From the NCBI GenBank assembly GCA_016787805.1, contig JAEUTY010000001.1:124001-188000 (forward strand): a DNA stretch of 64,000 nt. Reading direction: 5' to 3'. Source of the stretch: Flavobacterium sp. (GTDB lineage: Bacteria; Bacteroidota; Bacteroidia; Flavobacteriales; Flavobacteriaceae). Positions 49,664-58,945 of the stretch are shown piece by piece. The notes below the pieces were generated by a model. The model saw only the letters and a program-made list of their open reading frames with translations. It was not told where the DNA came from and did no database searches. The translations under genes were made by a program, and so were the position numbers. How positions within the stretch are numbered: position 1 is the first letter of the stretch; each line of letters starts with the position of its first letter.

Positions 49664-52600
49664 TGCAAAATCTCTTTATTGCAATCCATAACTTCTTAAA
49701 AGCCAATAAATTTCGATTTTACGGCGTGAGTATTGCTGTTCTTTTGGTTTTGTATTATTTTGCTTCTCAGATTTCATTTCAAGAAAATATTACCGAGTTA
49801 ATTCCGTCCAATGACAAGTCCAATGTGACTTCCAAAGTGCTGAAGCAAGTCAATTTTGCTGATAAAATTTCCATTATGATTGAACGAAAATCCAATGGAA
49901 ATTCCGACGATTTAACTACTTTCGCTACTCAATTTATTGATAGTTTAAAAACCAACTGCAAACCTTATGTTGGTAAAATTCAAGGACAATTGGACGAAAA
50001 AAATATCCAAGAAACCTTCGATTTTATCTATCAAAATTTGCCACTTTTTTTAGATCAAAAAGATTACAAAGTAATTGATCAAAAAATCAACAGCGACAGT
50101 ATTGCTGCAACTGTAGAAGCAAATTACCGTAGTTTGATATCGCCAACCGGCATAGTTTCAAAAGATTTTATTTTGAAAGATCCTATGGGAATTTCGTTTA
50201 TTGCTTTAAAAAAATTGCAACAGTTGAGCGTGGGTGACGATTTTGAATTGCAAAATGGTTTTCTGCTCACCAAAGATAAATCGAAATTATTGTTGTTCAT
50301 CACGCCTAAATTGGCGGCCAATGAAACCGACCAGAACACCATTTTTATTGAAAACATCAATCGAATTCGGGATAATTTAAACCAACAATTCAAATCAAAA
50401 GCGTCATTGAGTTATTTTGGTGCAACTCCAGTAGCTGTAGCCAACGCCACTCAAATCAAAGCGGATGTGCGCAATACGTCTATTTTCGCTACGATTTCAT
50501 TGATTTTGCTCTTGATGTATTTCTACCGAAGTCTTTCAACACCAATAGTAATCTTCATTCCGTCAATTTTTGGAGCCGTTTTTGCACTTTCTATTTTGTA
50601 TTTTACTAAAGGAACGATTTCAGCCATTTCCCTCGGAATTAGTTCGATTTTATTGGGAGAAACAACCGATTATTCTATTTACGTTCTGACACATTTGCGC
50701 GACAATAAAAACGTCAAGTTGTTGTACAAAGACATCACACGACCACTTATTTTGTGCGGAATAACAACTTCAGTAACGTTCTTGTGTTTGTTTTTTGTGG
50801 AATCGGAAGCATTAAAAGATTTGGCCATTTTTGCAGCATTAAGCGTAACTTCAACCACCATTTTTTCACTGGTTTTGATTCCGCTTTTATACAATACTAA
50901 AAACAAAATTGTAGTGCCAAAATCCAATGTTATTGACCAATTGGGAGCGTATTCGTACCATAAAAATAAGTTTTTGATTGTGGGTGTTTTGATTGTTTTG
51001 ATTGCGAGCTTTTTCACGTATAAAAAAGTCAATTTCAACAACGATTTGGCCGCTTTAAATTTTGTTCCCGCTGAACTCCAAAAAGCCCAAGACGATTTAG
51101 AGAAAATGTCGGATGGTGAAGCAAAATCAATTTATTTGGCGTCTTATGGAAAAAGTTATGAAGAAGTAATTGCCAACAACAACAAGCTTTTTGATGATTT
51201 AAATAGTAAGAAAGAAAAGAACGCGATAGTCAACTTTAGCTCAATTGGTGGAATTGTTTTATCCAAACAAAGTCAATTGCAAAAAATTGCTGAGTGGAAT
51301 GCTTTTTGGACTAGCAATAAGAAAAGTTTTGTGCAGAATTCTATCATTTCCAACGGAAACAAATTAGGATTCAATGCTTCAGCTTATCAGCTTTTCTTTG
51401 CTACATTAAATCATAATTTTCAGCCGATTTCATTCAGTGATTATGCTAATGTCAAGTCGCTTTTTACAGATGAATTTGTGTCTAAAAAAGATGATTTTTA
51501 TACGATTTCTTCTTTGGTAAAAGTAGCCAAGAAAAATCGTGATGCATTTGTTGTTGCTATGCAAAAGCAACCGAATTTAGTGGTGATTGATCGCCAACAA
51601 ACCAACGAAACCTTCCTAGGAATACTCAAAGATAACTTTCAAAACCTTGTCAATTATTCGTTTATAGCCGTTTTTCTAATTCTGTTATTGTCGTTTCGAC
51701 GCATTGAATTGGTTATTGTTAGCATTATTCCAATTATGATCAGTTGGGTTTTTACAACGGGTGTAATGGGAATGTTTGGACTCGAATTCAACATCATCAA
51801 TATCATCGTTTGTACATTAATTTTCGGAATTGGAGTAGATTATAGTATTTTTATGACCACCGCTTTACAAAAGCAGCATACGTTTGGTAGAATAGAATTG
51901 CCATCGTACAGAACGTCTATTTTACTGTCATTAGCGACCACAATTTTAGGAATTGGAGTACTGATTTTTGCACAACATCCAGCTTTAAAATCGATTGCGT
52001 TAATTGCCTTAATCGGAATTTTCGCTGCGGTTTTAGTCACTTTTGTCATTCAACCTTTAGTATTTGGTTTCTTTGTAACAAGTAATGTAAAAAAAGGTAA
52101 TCCGCCGTTTGAAATCCGCCGTTTTATTCACTCAGTCTTATCATTTACCTATTATGGTTTAGGCGGATTTATTCTGTCATTATTAGGCTCTTTTTTTGTG
52201 AAATTTTTCCCGATAAACAAAACCAAAAAAGTACGAATATTTCATGCGGTACTTTCCAAATTCATGCATTCGGTTTTTTGGACGTATCCAGCCATTAAAA
52301 GAAAAATTGTCAATTTGAACAACGAAAAATTTGATAAACCAGCGGTAATTATCGCTAATCATACTTCGTTTTTGGATATTTTGGCAGTTGGAATGTTAAG
52401 TCCGAAGATTATATTTTTAGTCAGCGATTGGGTTTATAATTCGCCCATTTTCGGAAAAGGAGTTCGCTTGGCTGGGTTTTATCCTGTCTCTAATGGAATT
52501 GACAATGGAGTGGAACATTTGCGTGAAAAAGTCAATCAAGGTTTCTCGTTGATGGTTTTTCCAGAAGGAACGCGATCGGTTGACAATTCAGTGAAACGTT

Positions 52601-53331
52601 TCCACAAAGGCGCTTTTTTCTTGGCAGAAGAGTTCAATTTAGACATTATTCCCGTAATTATTCAGGGTTATTCTGAAGCTTCTCCCAAAGGAGATTTTAT
52701 GTTGTACGGTTCATCTACAACAGTTGAAATTTTAGATCGAATTCCTTCAAACGATGCTAATTTCGGAACCAATTACACCGAAAGGTCGAAGAAAATCAAT
52801 CGTTTTTTCAGAGAGAAATACGATGCTCTTCGTCATCAAAAAGAAGATGCAAACTATTTCAAACGAACACTGTTCAATAGTTTTGATTACAAAGAACTCG
52901 AAGTGGTTCAGGCTGTAAAAGAAGATTTCAAAACAAATCATCAGTTGTATTATCGTTTGAATAAATGTATTGGAAGTAAATCCAAAATACTTCATTTTGC
53001 TAATGATTACGGCCAACTTGATGTGCTTTTGACGTTACAAGAATCTACTAGGAAAATCGATTCTATCATTTCTAAAGAAGAAAAAAGGTTGTGTGCAAAA
53101 ACCAATCATTATCTCAAGAAAAGAGCAATTTCATACCTGGAAAAAAGTAATGCAATCGACTGGAATAAATACGAATTTTTACTTATTTCAGATTCCGATT
53201 TCTCAGCAGATATTGCTACTTTTACTGGAACTATTATTGTTATAAAACAGAATTTGATAAAAGAGAATTTATTGCAAAACGGATTTCAGTTGCAAAGTGA
53301 AAATGACTCGATATTTATCTTAAAGAAATAA
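49663..53331 (+). CDS. MMPL-type exporter fused to PlsC-like acyltransferase and a degenerate methyltransferase-like tail
   Basis: A 1222-residue fusion. Residues 1-830 are an RND/MMPL exporter: N-terminal helix, a large periplasmic domain, membrane bundle 1 (about 270-410), a second periplasmic domain and bundle 2 (about 660-810; FGIGVDYSIFMTTAL). Residues about 860-1060 are a lysophospholipid acyltransferase with NHTSFLD and FPEGTRS. The last 150 residues recall a class I methyltransferase (ILHFANDYGQLDVLL), but the glycine-rich motif is lost. Separate exporter and acyltransferase genes are usual in related clusters, so the fusion suggests export coupled with acyl transfer. It shares 1 bp overlaps with both neighbours. 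Confidence 0.85.
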   Translation: MQNLFIAIHNFLKANKFRFYGVSIAVLLVLYYFASQISFQENITELIPSNDKSNVTSKVLKQVNFADKISIMIERKSNGNSDDLTTFATQFIDSLKTNCKPYVGKIQGQLDEKNIQETFDFIYQNLPLFLDQKDYKVIDQKINSDSIAATVEANYRSLISPTGIVSKDFILKDPMGISFIALKKLQQLSVGDDFELQNGFLLTKDKSKLLLFITPKLAANETDQNTIFIENINRIRDNLNQQFKSKASLSYFGATPVAVANATQIKADVRNTSIFATISLILLLMYFYRSLSTPIVIFIPSIFGAVFALSILYFTKGTISAISLGISSILLGETTDYSIYVLTHLRDNKNVKLLYKDITRPLILCGITTSVTFLCLFFVESEALKDLAIFAALSVTSTTIFSLVLIPLLYNTKNKIVVPKSNVIDQLGAYSYHKNKFLIVGVLIVLIASFFTYKKVNFNNDLAALNFVPAELQKAQDDLEKMSDGEAKSIYLASYGKSYEEVIANNNKLFDDLNSKKEKNAIVNFSSIGGIVLSKQSQLQKIAEWNAFWTSNKKSFVQNSIISNGNKLGFNASAYQLFFATLNHNFQPISFSDYANVKSLFTDEFVSKKDDFYTISSLVKVAKKNRDAFVVAMQKQPNLVVIDRQQTNETFLGILKDNFQNLVNYSFIAVFLILLLSFRRIELVIVSIIPIMISWVFTTGVMGMFGLEFNIINIIVCTLIFGIGVDYSIFMTTALQKQHTFGRIELPSYRTSILLSLATTILGIGVLIFAQHPALKSIALIALIGIFAAVLVTFVIQPLVFGFFVTSNVKKGNPPFEIRRFIHSVLSFTYYGLGGFILSLLGSFFVKFFPINKTKKVRIFHAVLSKFMHSVFWTYPAIKRKIVNLNNEKFDKPAVIIANHTSFLDILAVGMLSPKIIFLVSDWVYNSPIFGKGVRLAGFYPVSNGIDNGVEHLREKVNQGFSLMVFPEGTRSVDNSVKRFHKGAFFLAEEFNLDIIPVIIQGYSEASPKGDFMLYGSSTTVEILDRIPSNDANFGTNYTERSKKINRFFREKYDALRHQKEDANYFKRTLFNSFDYKELEVVQAVKEDFKTNHQLYYRLNKCIGSKSKILHFANDYGQLDVLLTLQESTRKIDSIISKEEKRLCAKTNHYLKKRAISYLEKSNAIDWNKYEFLLISDSDFSADIATFTGTIIVIKQNLIKENLLQNGFQLQSENDSIFILKK

Positions 53332-54851
53332 TGAAAGAACAGTACGATATAGTCATTGTTGGAAGTGGTTTGGGCGGATTAGTCTCTGGGATTATTCTCG
53401 CTAAAGAAGGCTATAGCGTTTGTGTACTCGAAAAAAACAATCAATTTGGTGGCAATTTGCAAACGTTTGTGCGCGACAAAACTATTTTCGACACTGGAAT
53501 TCATTACATCGGCGGGTTAAGTGAAGGTCAAAATCTGTACAAATATTTCAAGTATTTAGGAATTATGGACGATTTGCGTCTGAAAAAAATGGATGAAGAC
53601 GGTTTTGATATTATTTCATTTGAAGAAGAAAACGAAGAATATCCACATGCGCAAGGTTATGATAATTTCATCAATCAATTACTAAAATATTTTCCTAATG
53701 AAGAAAACGCAATTCGCGACTATTGCAATAAAGTAATCACTATTTGCGATTCATTTCCTTTGTATAATTTGAATTGGGAAGGAAAATATGATTCGGATAT
53801 TTTATCACTCAATGCCAAAAAATGCATAGATGAAGTTACCGATAATGAAAAACTCAGAGCTGTTTTGGCGGGTTCAAATTTCTTGTATGCCGGAATTGCT
53901 GATAAATCGCCATTTTATGTTCATGCTCTTTCGGTAAATTCCTACATTCAAAGTTCTTGGCGTTGCATCAATGGTGGAAGCCAAATTACGAAACAACTTA
54001 TCAAACAGCTCAAAAAATACGGCGGTGAAGTTTATAAATACAAAAATGTGGTTCGTTTTGAAGTAGAAGAGAATACAGTGACTAAAGCCATTATGAAAGA
54101 CGGAACTTCGGTTGGTGCCACCAAGTTTATTTCAAACATTGAGCCCAAAACTACATTGAAAATGGTAGGCGAGGAGCATTTTAGAAAATCGTTTTTCAGT
54201 CGAATTGAAAGCCTTGAAGGCGTGATTTCGGCTTTTAGTTTGTACATCGTTTTTAAACCAAATACGTTCAAATACCGCAATCACAATTACTATCATTTCA
54301 AAAACAGTAAAATAGTTTGGGATGCTTTTGATTATGATGAAAATACTTGGCCAATGGCTTATATGGCTTCAATGAATGCTTCGGGCAAAGATGAAATTTG
54401 GGCCGACGGTATGACTTTCATCACTTACATGAAGTACGAAGACATGGAACCTTGGGAAAATACCTTCAATACGACTGCTGAAGAAGGCGATCGAGGTGAA
54501 AGTTACGATGAATTTAAAGCCAGAAAAGCCGAACGATTCTTGCAAGAAATAGAAATTAAGTTTCCTAATATTCGTGATTGCATTCATTCAATTCATACTT
54601 CGACACCTTTGTCGTACCGCGATTATATTGGCGGAAGTAACGGCAATATGTACGGATATGTAAAAGATTCAAATAATCCAATGAAGACGTTTATTGCACC
54701 CAAAACTAAGTTGGACAATCTGTATTTAACAGGTCAAAGTATCAATATGCACGGTGTTTTAGGGGTAACCATTGGCGCTGTAGTCACTTGCTCAGAAATT
54801 GTTGGGAAAGAGTATTTGGTCAACAAAATCAACAATGAAGTTCATTCATGA
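53331..54851 (+). CDS. CrtI/CrtISO-like FAD oxidoreductase 2
   Basis: A 506-residue protein with IVGSGLGGLVSGIILAKEGY, VCVLEKNNQFGGNLQTF and C-terminal LYLTGQSINMHGVLGVTIGA, belonging to the phytoene desaturase/isomerase group. It is clearly different from the copy at 30939, so it is not a recent duplication. In flexirubin synthesis an isomerase or saturase role is conceivable; no carotenoid genes (crtB, crtY) are in the window. It overlaps the next gene by 4 bp. Confidence 0.85.
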   Translation: MKEQYDIVIVGSGLGGLVSGIILAKEGYSVCVLEKNNQFGGNLQTFVRDKTIFDTGIHYIGGLSEGQNLYKYFKYLGIMDDLRLKKMDEDGFDIISFEEENEEYPHAQGYDNFINQLLKYFPNEENAIRDYCNKVITICDSFPLYNLNWEGKYDSDILSLNAKKCIDEVTDNEKLRAVLAGSNFLYAGIADKSPFYVHALSVNSYIQSSWRCINGGSQITKQLIKQLKKYGGEVYKYKNVVRFEVEENTVTKAIMKDGTSVGATKFISNIEPKTTLKMVGEEHFRKSFFSRIESLEGVISAFSLYIVFKPNTFKYRNHNYYHFKNSKIVWDAFDYDENTWPMAYMASMNASGKDEIWADGMTFITYMKYEDMEPWENTFNTTAEEGDRGESYDEFKARKAERFLQEIEIKFPNIRDCIHSIHTSTPLSYRDYIGGSNGNMYGYVKDSNNPMKTFIAPKTKLDNLYLTGQSINMHGVLGVTIGAVVTCSEIVGKEYLVNKINNEVHS

Positions 54852-56521
54852 AATTCAGAATTCACATAGTTGTTTCTTTCACACTTTTGCTGGGATTGTA
54901 TTCTTGCGGAACATCCAAATCATTGCATCATAAACCGCAATTGGAAGGTTGTAATTCGGCTATTCCAGTGGTGAAAAAAGAATCACCAACTTATTTTTCT
55001 TCTGGAAATAATTTTCTTTTAAAAAATAAACAGAACCTTTGGGAATTGTATGTAGAAGGCGACGCTTTAGAACGCGGTTTAACCTCAGGAGCATTGACCG
55101 ATTCGCTGTTGAAAAAGCAAGAAAAGATATTTTTCTCCAAAATCGATGAGTTAGTACCATCCAATTTCAAACAACGATTATTGCGCGGTTTTTTGAAATG
55201 GTACAACCGAAAATTATACCTTAATGTTCCCGAAGAATACAAAACCGAAATCTACGGTATTTCAGAATATACGTCAAACGATTACGATCATATTGCACCT
55301 AGATATTTGCGTAGTTTGTACTTGCATGGCGCTCACGATATTGGTCATGCACTACAAGATTTGGCTTTAGTAGGTTGTTCTTCTTTTGCCGCTTGGGGCG
55401 AAAAATCGGAAGACGGAAGTTTGATTTTAGGCCGCAATTTCGACTTTTATGCAGGCGATGATTTTGCCAAAGATAAAGTGGTTGCTTTTGTCAATCCGAA
55501 AGAAGGTTATCCTTTTATGATGGTAACTTGGGCTGGAATGATAGGAGCAGTTTCGGGGATGAACAACGAAGGTTTAACAGTTACCATCAATGCTGGAAAA
55601 TCAAAAATCCCATTAATTGCAAAAACACCTATTTCAATTTTAACACGTGAAATTTTGCAATATGCCACAACGATTGATGAAGCAATTGCTATCGCGAAAA
55701 GCAAAAAAGTCTTTGTTTCTGAATCGATTATGGTTGCGAGCGCCAAAGACAAGAAAGTGGTTTTGATTGAAGTTTCGCCCAATAATTTTGGAGTTTATAC
55801 AGTTGATAATAGTAATAATCAACTCATTTGCTCGAACCATTTTCAAAGTGAAGCATTAAAGAACGATGAGCGTAATTTGAATCAAATTGCCAATAGTCAT
55901 TCCAAATACCGTTTTGATCGTATGGTCGAATTGTTTGATGAAAATCCAAAAATCAACCCGCAAGTCGTTGCTTCTATCTTACGCAATCGCGAAGGTTTGA
56001 ATGACTCACCAATTGGTTACGGAAACGAAAAAGCACTCAATCAGTTGTTAGCGCATCATGGTGTTATTTTTAAGCCAGAACAACGCTTGGTTTGGGTGTC
56101 GAGCAATCCTTATCAACTGGGTGAAATGGTTTGTTATGATTTGAATGAAGTTTTCAAAAAACGAGAAAGTACCAGCAAAGTAAGTTCGTTGCAAATAGAA
56201 AATAAGAACATTCCCAAAGACGATTTTCAAGACACTCAAACGTATAAAAACTACGAATTATTCCGAATTGAAGACCGAAAAATGGATGCTTTTTTGGAAA
56301 ATAAAACCGAATTATCTTCTGATTTTGCTGAAAATTACCAATCTTTGAATCCTAATTATTGGTTGGTTTACTATAAATTAGGACTTTCCTTTTATCAAAA
56401 CAAACAATATCAGTTGGCCAAGGAACAATTTGAAAAAGCATTAACCAAAGAAATCACAACGGTTCCTGCGAAGTTAGAAATAGATAAGTATTTGAAAAAA
56501 ATCAAAAGAAAATTGAAATGA
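54848..56521 (+). CDS. C45/Ntn-type acyltransferase or amidohydrolase lipoprotein with TPR tail
   Basis: A 557-residue lipoprotein (LYSC, Cys20). The core resembles acyl-CoA:6-aminopenicillanate acyltransferase and choloylglycine hydrolase: LVGCSSFAAWGEKSEDG gives the candidate N-terminal nucleophile Cys177 after self-cleavage, followed by LILGRNFDFY and MVTWAGMIGAVSGMNNEGLT. The last 60 residues look like a TPR unit (NYWLVYYKLGLSFYQNKQY). At the envelope it could transfer or remove an acyl group on the pigment. It is one of several candidates for ester formation in this cluster. It overlaps both neighbours by 4 bp. Confidence 0.82.
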   Translation: MKFRIHIVVSFTLLLGLYSCGTSKSLHHKPQLEGCNSAIPVVKKESPTYFSSGNNFLLKNKQNLWELYVEGDALERGLTSGALTDSLLKKQEKIFFSKIDELVPSNFKQRLLRGFLKWYNRKLYLNVPEEYKTEIYGISEYTSNDYDHIAPRYLRSLYLHGAHDIGHALQDLALVGCSSFAAWGEKSEDGSLILGRNFDFYAGDDFAKDKVVAFVNPKEGYPFMMVTWAGMIGAVSGMNNEGLTVTINAGKSKIPLIAKTPISILTREILQYATTIDEAIAIAKSKKVFVSESIMVASAKDKKVVLIEVSPNNFGVYTVDNSNNQLICSNHFQSEALKNDERNLNQIANSHSKYRFDRMVELFDENPKINPQVVASILRNREGLNDSPIGYGNEKALNQLLAHHGVIFKPEQRLVWVSSNPYQLGEMVCYDLNEVFKKRESTSKVSSLQIENKNIPKDDFQDTQTYKNYELFRIEDRKMDAFLENKTELSSDFAENYQSLNPNYWLVYYKLGLSFYQNKQYQLAKEQFEKALTKEITTVPAKLEIDKYLKKIKRKLK

Positions 56522-57804
56522 TTCCACCAATTGAGCAACAATCTTTAGATGAAATTAAAGCGTTTCAGGAGCAACAATTAACCAAAACGTTGTACTATGT
56601 GAATGAAAAATCGCCATTCTATAAGAAGCTATTTGCTGAGAATAATATAGATATTTCTACCATTAAAACAATAGAAGATTTACAGCAATTGCCATTAACT
56701 ACTAAAGAAGATTTACAGCGATTTAATGATGATTTTAGATGTGTTCCAGTTACGGATATTATCGATTTTGCGACAACTTCAGGAACTTTAGGCGAACCTG
56801 TTACATTTGGTTTAACCGATAATGATTTGGAACGATTGGCCTACAATGAAGCCATTTCGTTTGATTGTGCCGGAATCAAGCAAGGCGATATTGTACAGTT
56901 GATGACTACAATTGATCGTAGATTTATGGCTGGATTGGCCTATTTTTTAGGGTTAAGAAAGATGAAAGTCGGCGTGATTAGAGTCGGTGCTGGTATTCCC
57001 GAATTACAGTGGGATTCTATTTTAAAATACAAACCGACTTATTTAATTACAGTTCCTTCTTTTTTATTGAAGATGATTGAATACGCAGAGGCACATCATA
57101 TTGATTATAATCAAAGCGGAATAAAAGGTGCTATTTGTATTGGTGAATCGTTGAGAAACCAAGATTTGACGATGAACACGTTGTCAAAGAAAATTACCGA
57201 TAAATGGAATATTGATTTGTATTCTACTTATGCTTCAACTGAAATGAGTACAGCGTTTACCGAATGCAATCACTTTCAAGGCGGACACCATCATCCCGAA
57301 TTGATTATTGTTGAAGTGCTGGACGAAAATAATAAACCTGTTAGTAATGGTGAATCGGGGGAATTGACTTTTACAACTCTTGGAATCGAAGCGATGCCTT
57401 TGGTACGTTTTAAAACTGGCGACATTGTAACATTGCACACAGATACTTGTGCTTGTGGACGGAATACGCTGCGTATCGGACCTATTATTGGCAGAAAACA
57501 ACAAATGATTAAGTATAAAGGAACTACTTTGTACCCACCAGCAATGGTAGATGTATTGAACGACTTTGAAAATATAGAAAATCATATTATTGAAATCTCC
57601 ACCAACGATTTAGGGACAGATGAAATTGTCATCAAAATTGCTGTCAAAGAGCAATCGGACGACTTTTTGCAAGAAATTAAAGATCATTTTAGAGCCAAAT
57701 TACGTGTCACTCCCAAAATAGAATTTACTACTATTGAGGTTTTAAATCCGATTGTGTTTCATCCGATGAGTAGGAAACCAAAGCACTTTTTTGATTTGAG
57801 GTAA
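56518..57804 (+). CDS. PaaK-like AMP-forming ligase (aryl acid activation)
   Basis: A 428-residue adenylate-forming enzyme of the phenylacetate-CoA ligase type: DFATTSGTLGEPVTFG (phosphate loop), LYSTYASTEMSTAF (A5-like), MPLVRFKTGDIVTL (A7/A8) and a short C-terminal domain ending MSRKPKHFFDLR. The segment CACGRNTLRIG carries a Cys cluster that is also common in PaaK proteins. It most likely activates 4-coumarate from the tyrosine ammonia-lyase for loading on CoA or an ACP. Last gene of the directon; the first and last genes would thus make and activate the starter. Confidence 0.87.
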   Translation: MIPPIEQQSLDEIKAFQEQQLTKTLYYVNEKSPFYKKLFAENNIDISTIKTIEDLQQLPLTTKEDLQRFNDDFRCVPVTDIIDFATTSGTLGEPVTFGLTDNDLERLAYNEAISFDCAGIKQGDIVQLMTTIDRRFMAGLAYFLGLRKMKVGVIRVGAGIPELQWDSILKYKPTYLITVPSFLLKMIEYAEAHHIDYNQSGIKGAICIGESLRNQDLTMNTLSKKITDKWNIDLYSTYASTEMSTAFTECNHFQGGHHHPELIIVEVLDENNKPVSNGESGELTFTTLGIEAMPLVRFKTGDIVTLHTDTCACGRNTLRIGPIIGRKQQMIKYKGTTLYPPAMVDVLNDFENIENHIIEISTNDLGTDEIVIKIAVKEQSDDFLQEIKDHFRAKLRVTPKIEFTTIEVLNPIVFHPMSRKPKHFFDLR

Positions 57805-57941
57805 AATAGGTTTGACTAAGGCTTTTTAAAAAAGTTTCTTCAAAAATATAAATAAGAAAAATGCTCAAGCATTTGTTGGATTTAGGATTGACTACTTCTT
57901 TCGCGCAAAGCTTCTCCCGACTTGGCGGGATGAAAATAGAT

Positions 57942-57979
57942 TAAAAAAAAATGCTCAAGAGAACCTTAGCATTTTTTTG
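57942..57979. terminator. Bidirectional terminator between the pigment operon and the tRNA operon
   Basis: AATGCT-c-AAG (57950-57959) pairs with CTTAGCATT (57965-57973), with A and T runs on both sides. The 190 bp between the ligase stop and the first tRNA also hold the palindrome AAATGCTCAAGCATTT (57859-57874) and a TCCCG/CGGGA hairpin (57915-57930), but no gene. Confidence 0.75.
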
Positions 57980-57996
57980 TTTAATCTATTTATTTG

Positions 57997-58078
57997 TGAC
58001 CACGATCAGATTCGAACTGACACGTCTTACGACACCACCCCCTCAAGATGGCGAGTCTACCAATTTCTCCACGTGGCC
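57997..58078 (-). tRNA. tRNA-Leu (anticodon GAG)
   Basis: 82 nt without CCA. Acceptor GGCCACG pairs with CGTGGTC (one G-T). The anticodon stem CCATC/GGTGG holds the loop TTGAGGG with anticodon GAG. A long variable arm (TGTCGTAAGACGT) is typical of leucine tRNAs, and the T-arm has GTTCGAATC. Last gene of the tRNA operon. Confidence 0.93.
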
Positions 58079-58115
58079 TAAACAAAAAAAGCATTCGGAA
58101 GACGAACGCTTTTTG

Positions 58116-58188
58116 TGACCCGACTGGGGCTCGAACCCAGGACCCCAACATTAAAAGTGTTGTGCTCTACCAACTGAGCTATCGAGTC
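58116..58188 (-). tRNA. tRNA-Lys (anticodon TTT), copy 2
   Basis: 73 nt. Acceptor GACTCGA pairs with TCGGGTC. The anticodon stem CAACA/TGTTG holds the loop CTTTTAA, anticodon TTT. T-arm CTGGGTTCGAGCCCCAG. Identical to the copy at 58227-58299. Confidence 0.95.
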
Positions 58189-58226
58189 AATGCATTCAAT
58201 ACGTTGTAAAATGAGGGTCATTTTTG

Positions 58227-58299
58227 TGACCCGACTGGGGCTCGAACCCAGGACCCCAACATTAAAAGTGTTGTGCTCTACCAACTGAGCTATCGAGTC
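58227..58299 (-). tRNA. tRNA-Lys (anticodon TTT), copy 1
   Basis: 73 nt, identical in sequence to the copy at 58116-58188, 38 bp upstream of it. First tRNA behind the promoter at 58324-58354. Confidence 0.95.
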
Positions 58300-58323
58300 A
58301 TTTTAATTTCTTGAATGCGGGTG

Positions 58324-58354
58324 CAAATATAAGGCGTTATTATTTATTTTTCAA
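58324..58354 (-). promoter_or_regulatory. Promoter of the tRNA operon
   Basis: On the minus strand TTG (58354-58352), 20 bases, then TATATTTG (58331-58324): a full match to the Bacteroidota promoter consensus, ending 25 bp before the first tRNA-Lys. Confidence 0.7.
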
Positions 58355-58426
58355 AGCAATTTTATTTTAAATTTACCTTTTTTTATTATTCATTCTTAAT
58401 GCCTTAATATATAAGGATTTATTGAT

Positions 58427-58945
58427 ATGCGGAAAGTAGTTTTTGTGGGTTATATGGGTAGTGGAAAGTCGTTTATTTCCAAATTAGTAGCCAAAAAAAT
58501 GGCTTTGTCTTTCTTGGAGTTGGATGAAATGATAGAAAAAAAGACACAAATGAGTATCAAAATGATTTTCGAGAAGAAGGGCGAATTGTATTTTAGAAAG
58601 CTAGAGCATCAACTTTTTTTGGAACAAATGGAAACAGATTTGTCTTTTGTGATGAGTACAGGTGGAGGAACGCCCTGTTATTTTAATAATCATGAATTGT
58701 TGCAAAGAAAAGATTGTATTTCAATTTACTTAAAAGCTTCTGTTAACACATTATTTCAACGTTTGAAAAATGACCGACAAGGAAGACCATTACTTGCTAG
58801 ATTGAACGATGACGAACTAAATGAATTCATTGCCAAGCATTTGTTTGAACGTAGCTATTTTTACCATCAAGCGCAACATATTGTAGTTGTAGATGATAAA
58901 TCACCAGAAAAAATAGTAGCAGAAATAGAAAGTTTATTAAGCTAA
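58427..58945 (+). CDS. aroK: Shikimate kinase
   Basis: A 172-residue enzyme with Walker A GYMGSGKS (8-15), the shikimate-binding ELDEMIE, the FRKLE segment, the STGGGTPC loop and the lid RQGRPLL. It phosphorylates shikimate at the 3-hydroxyl, the fifth step to chorismate and so to tyrosine, the precursor used by the nearby ammonia-lyase. The link to the pigment cluster is probably chance, since the tRNA operon lies between. It converges with the next gene with a 9 bp overlap. Confidence 0.93.
   Translation: MRKVVFVGYMGSGKSFISKLVAKKMALSFLELDEMIEKKTQMSIKMIFEKKGELYFRKLEHQLFLEQMETDLSFVMSTGGGTPCYFNNHELLQRKDCISIYLKASVNTLFQRLKNDRQGRPLLARLNDDELNEFIAKHLFERSYFYHQAQHIVVVDDKSPEKIVAEIESLLS

Noticed and set aside
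58078..58284. A 68-codon minus-strand frame with an internal repeat of MVEHNTFNVGVLGSSPSRVT type
   Set aside because: It is the translation of the two identical tRNA-Lys genes and their spacer, not a protein gene.
58116..58299. Direct repeat of 73 bp, at first sight like a repeat array
   Set aside because: These are two copies of tRNA-Lys(TTT) with full cloverleaf pairing; no CRISPR array.
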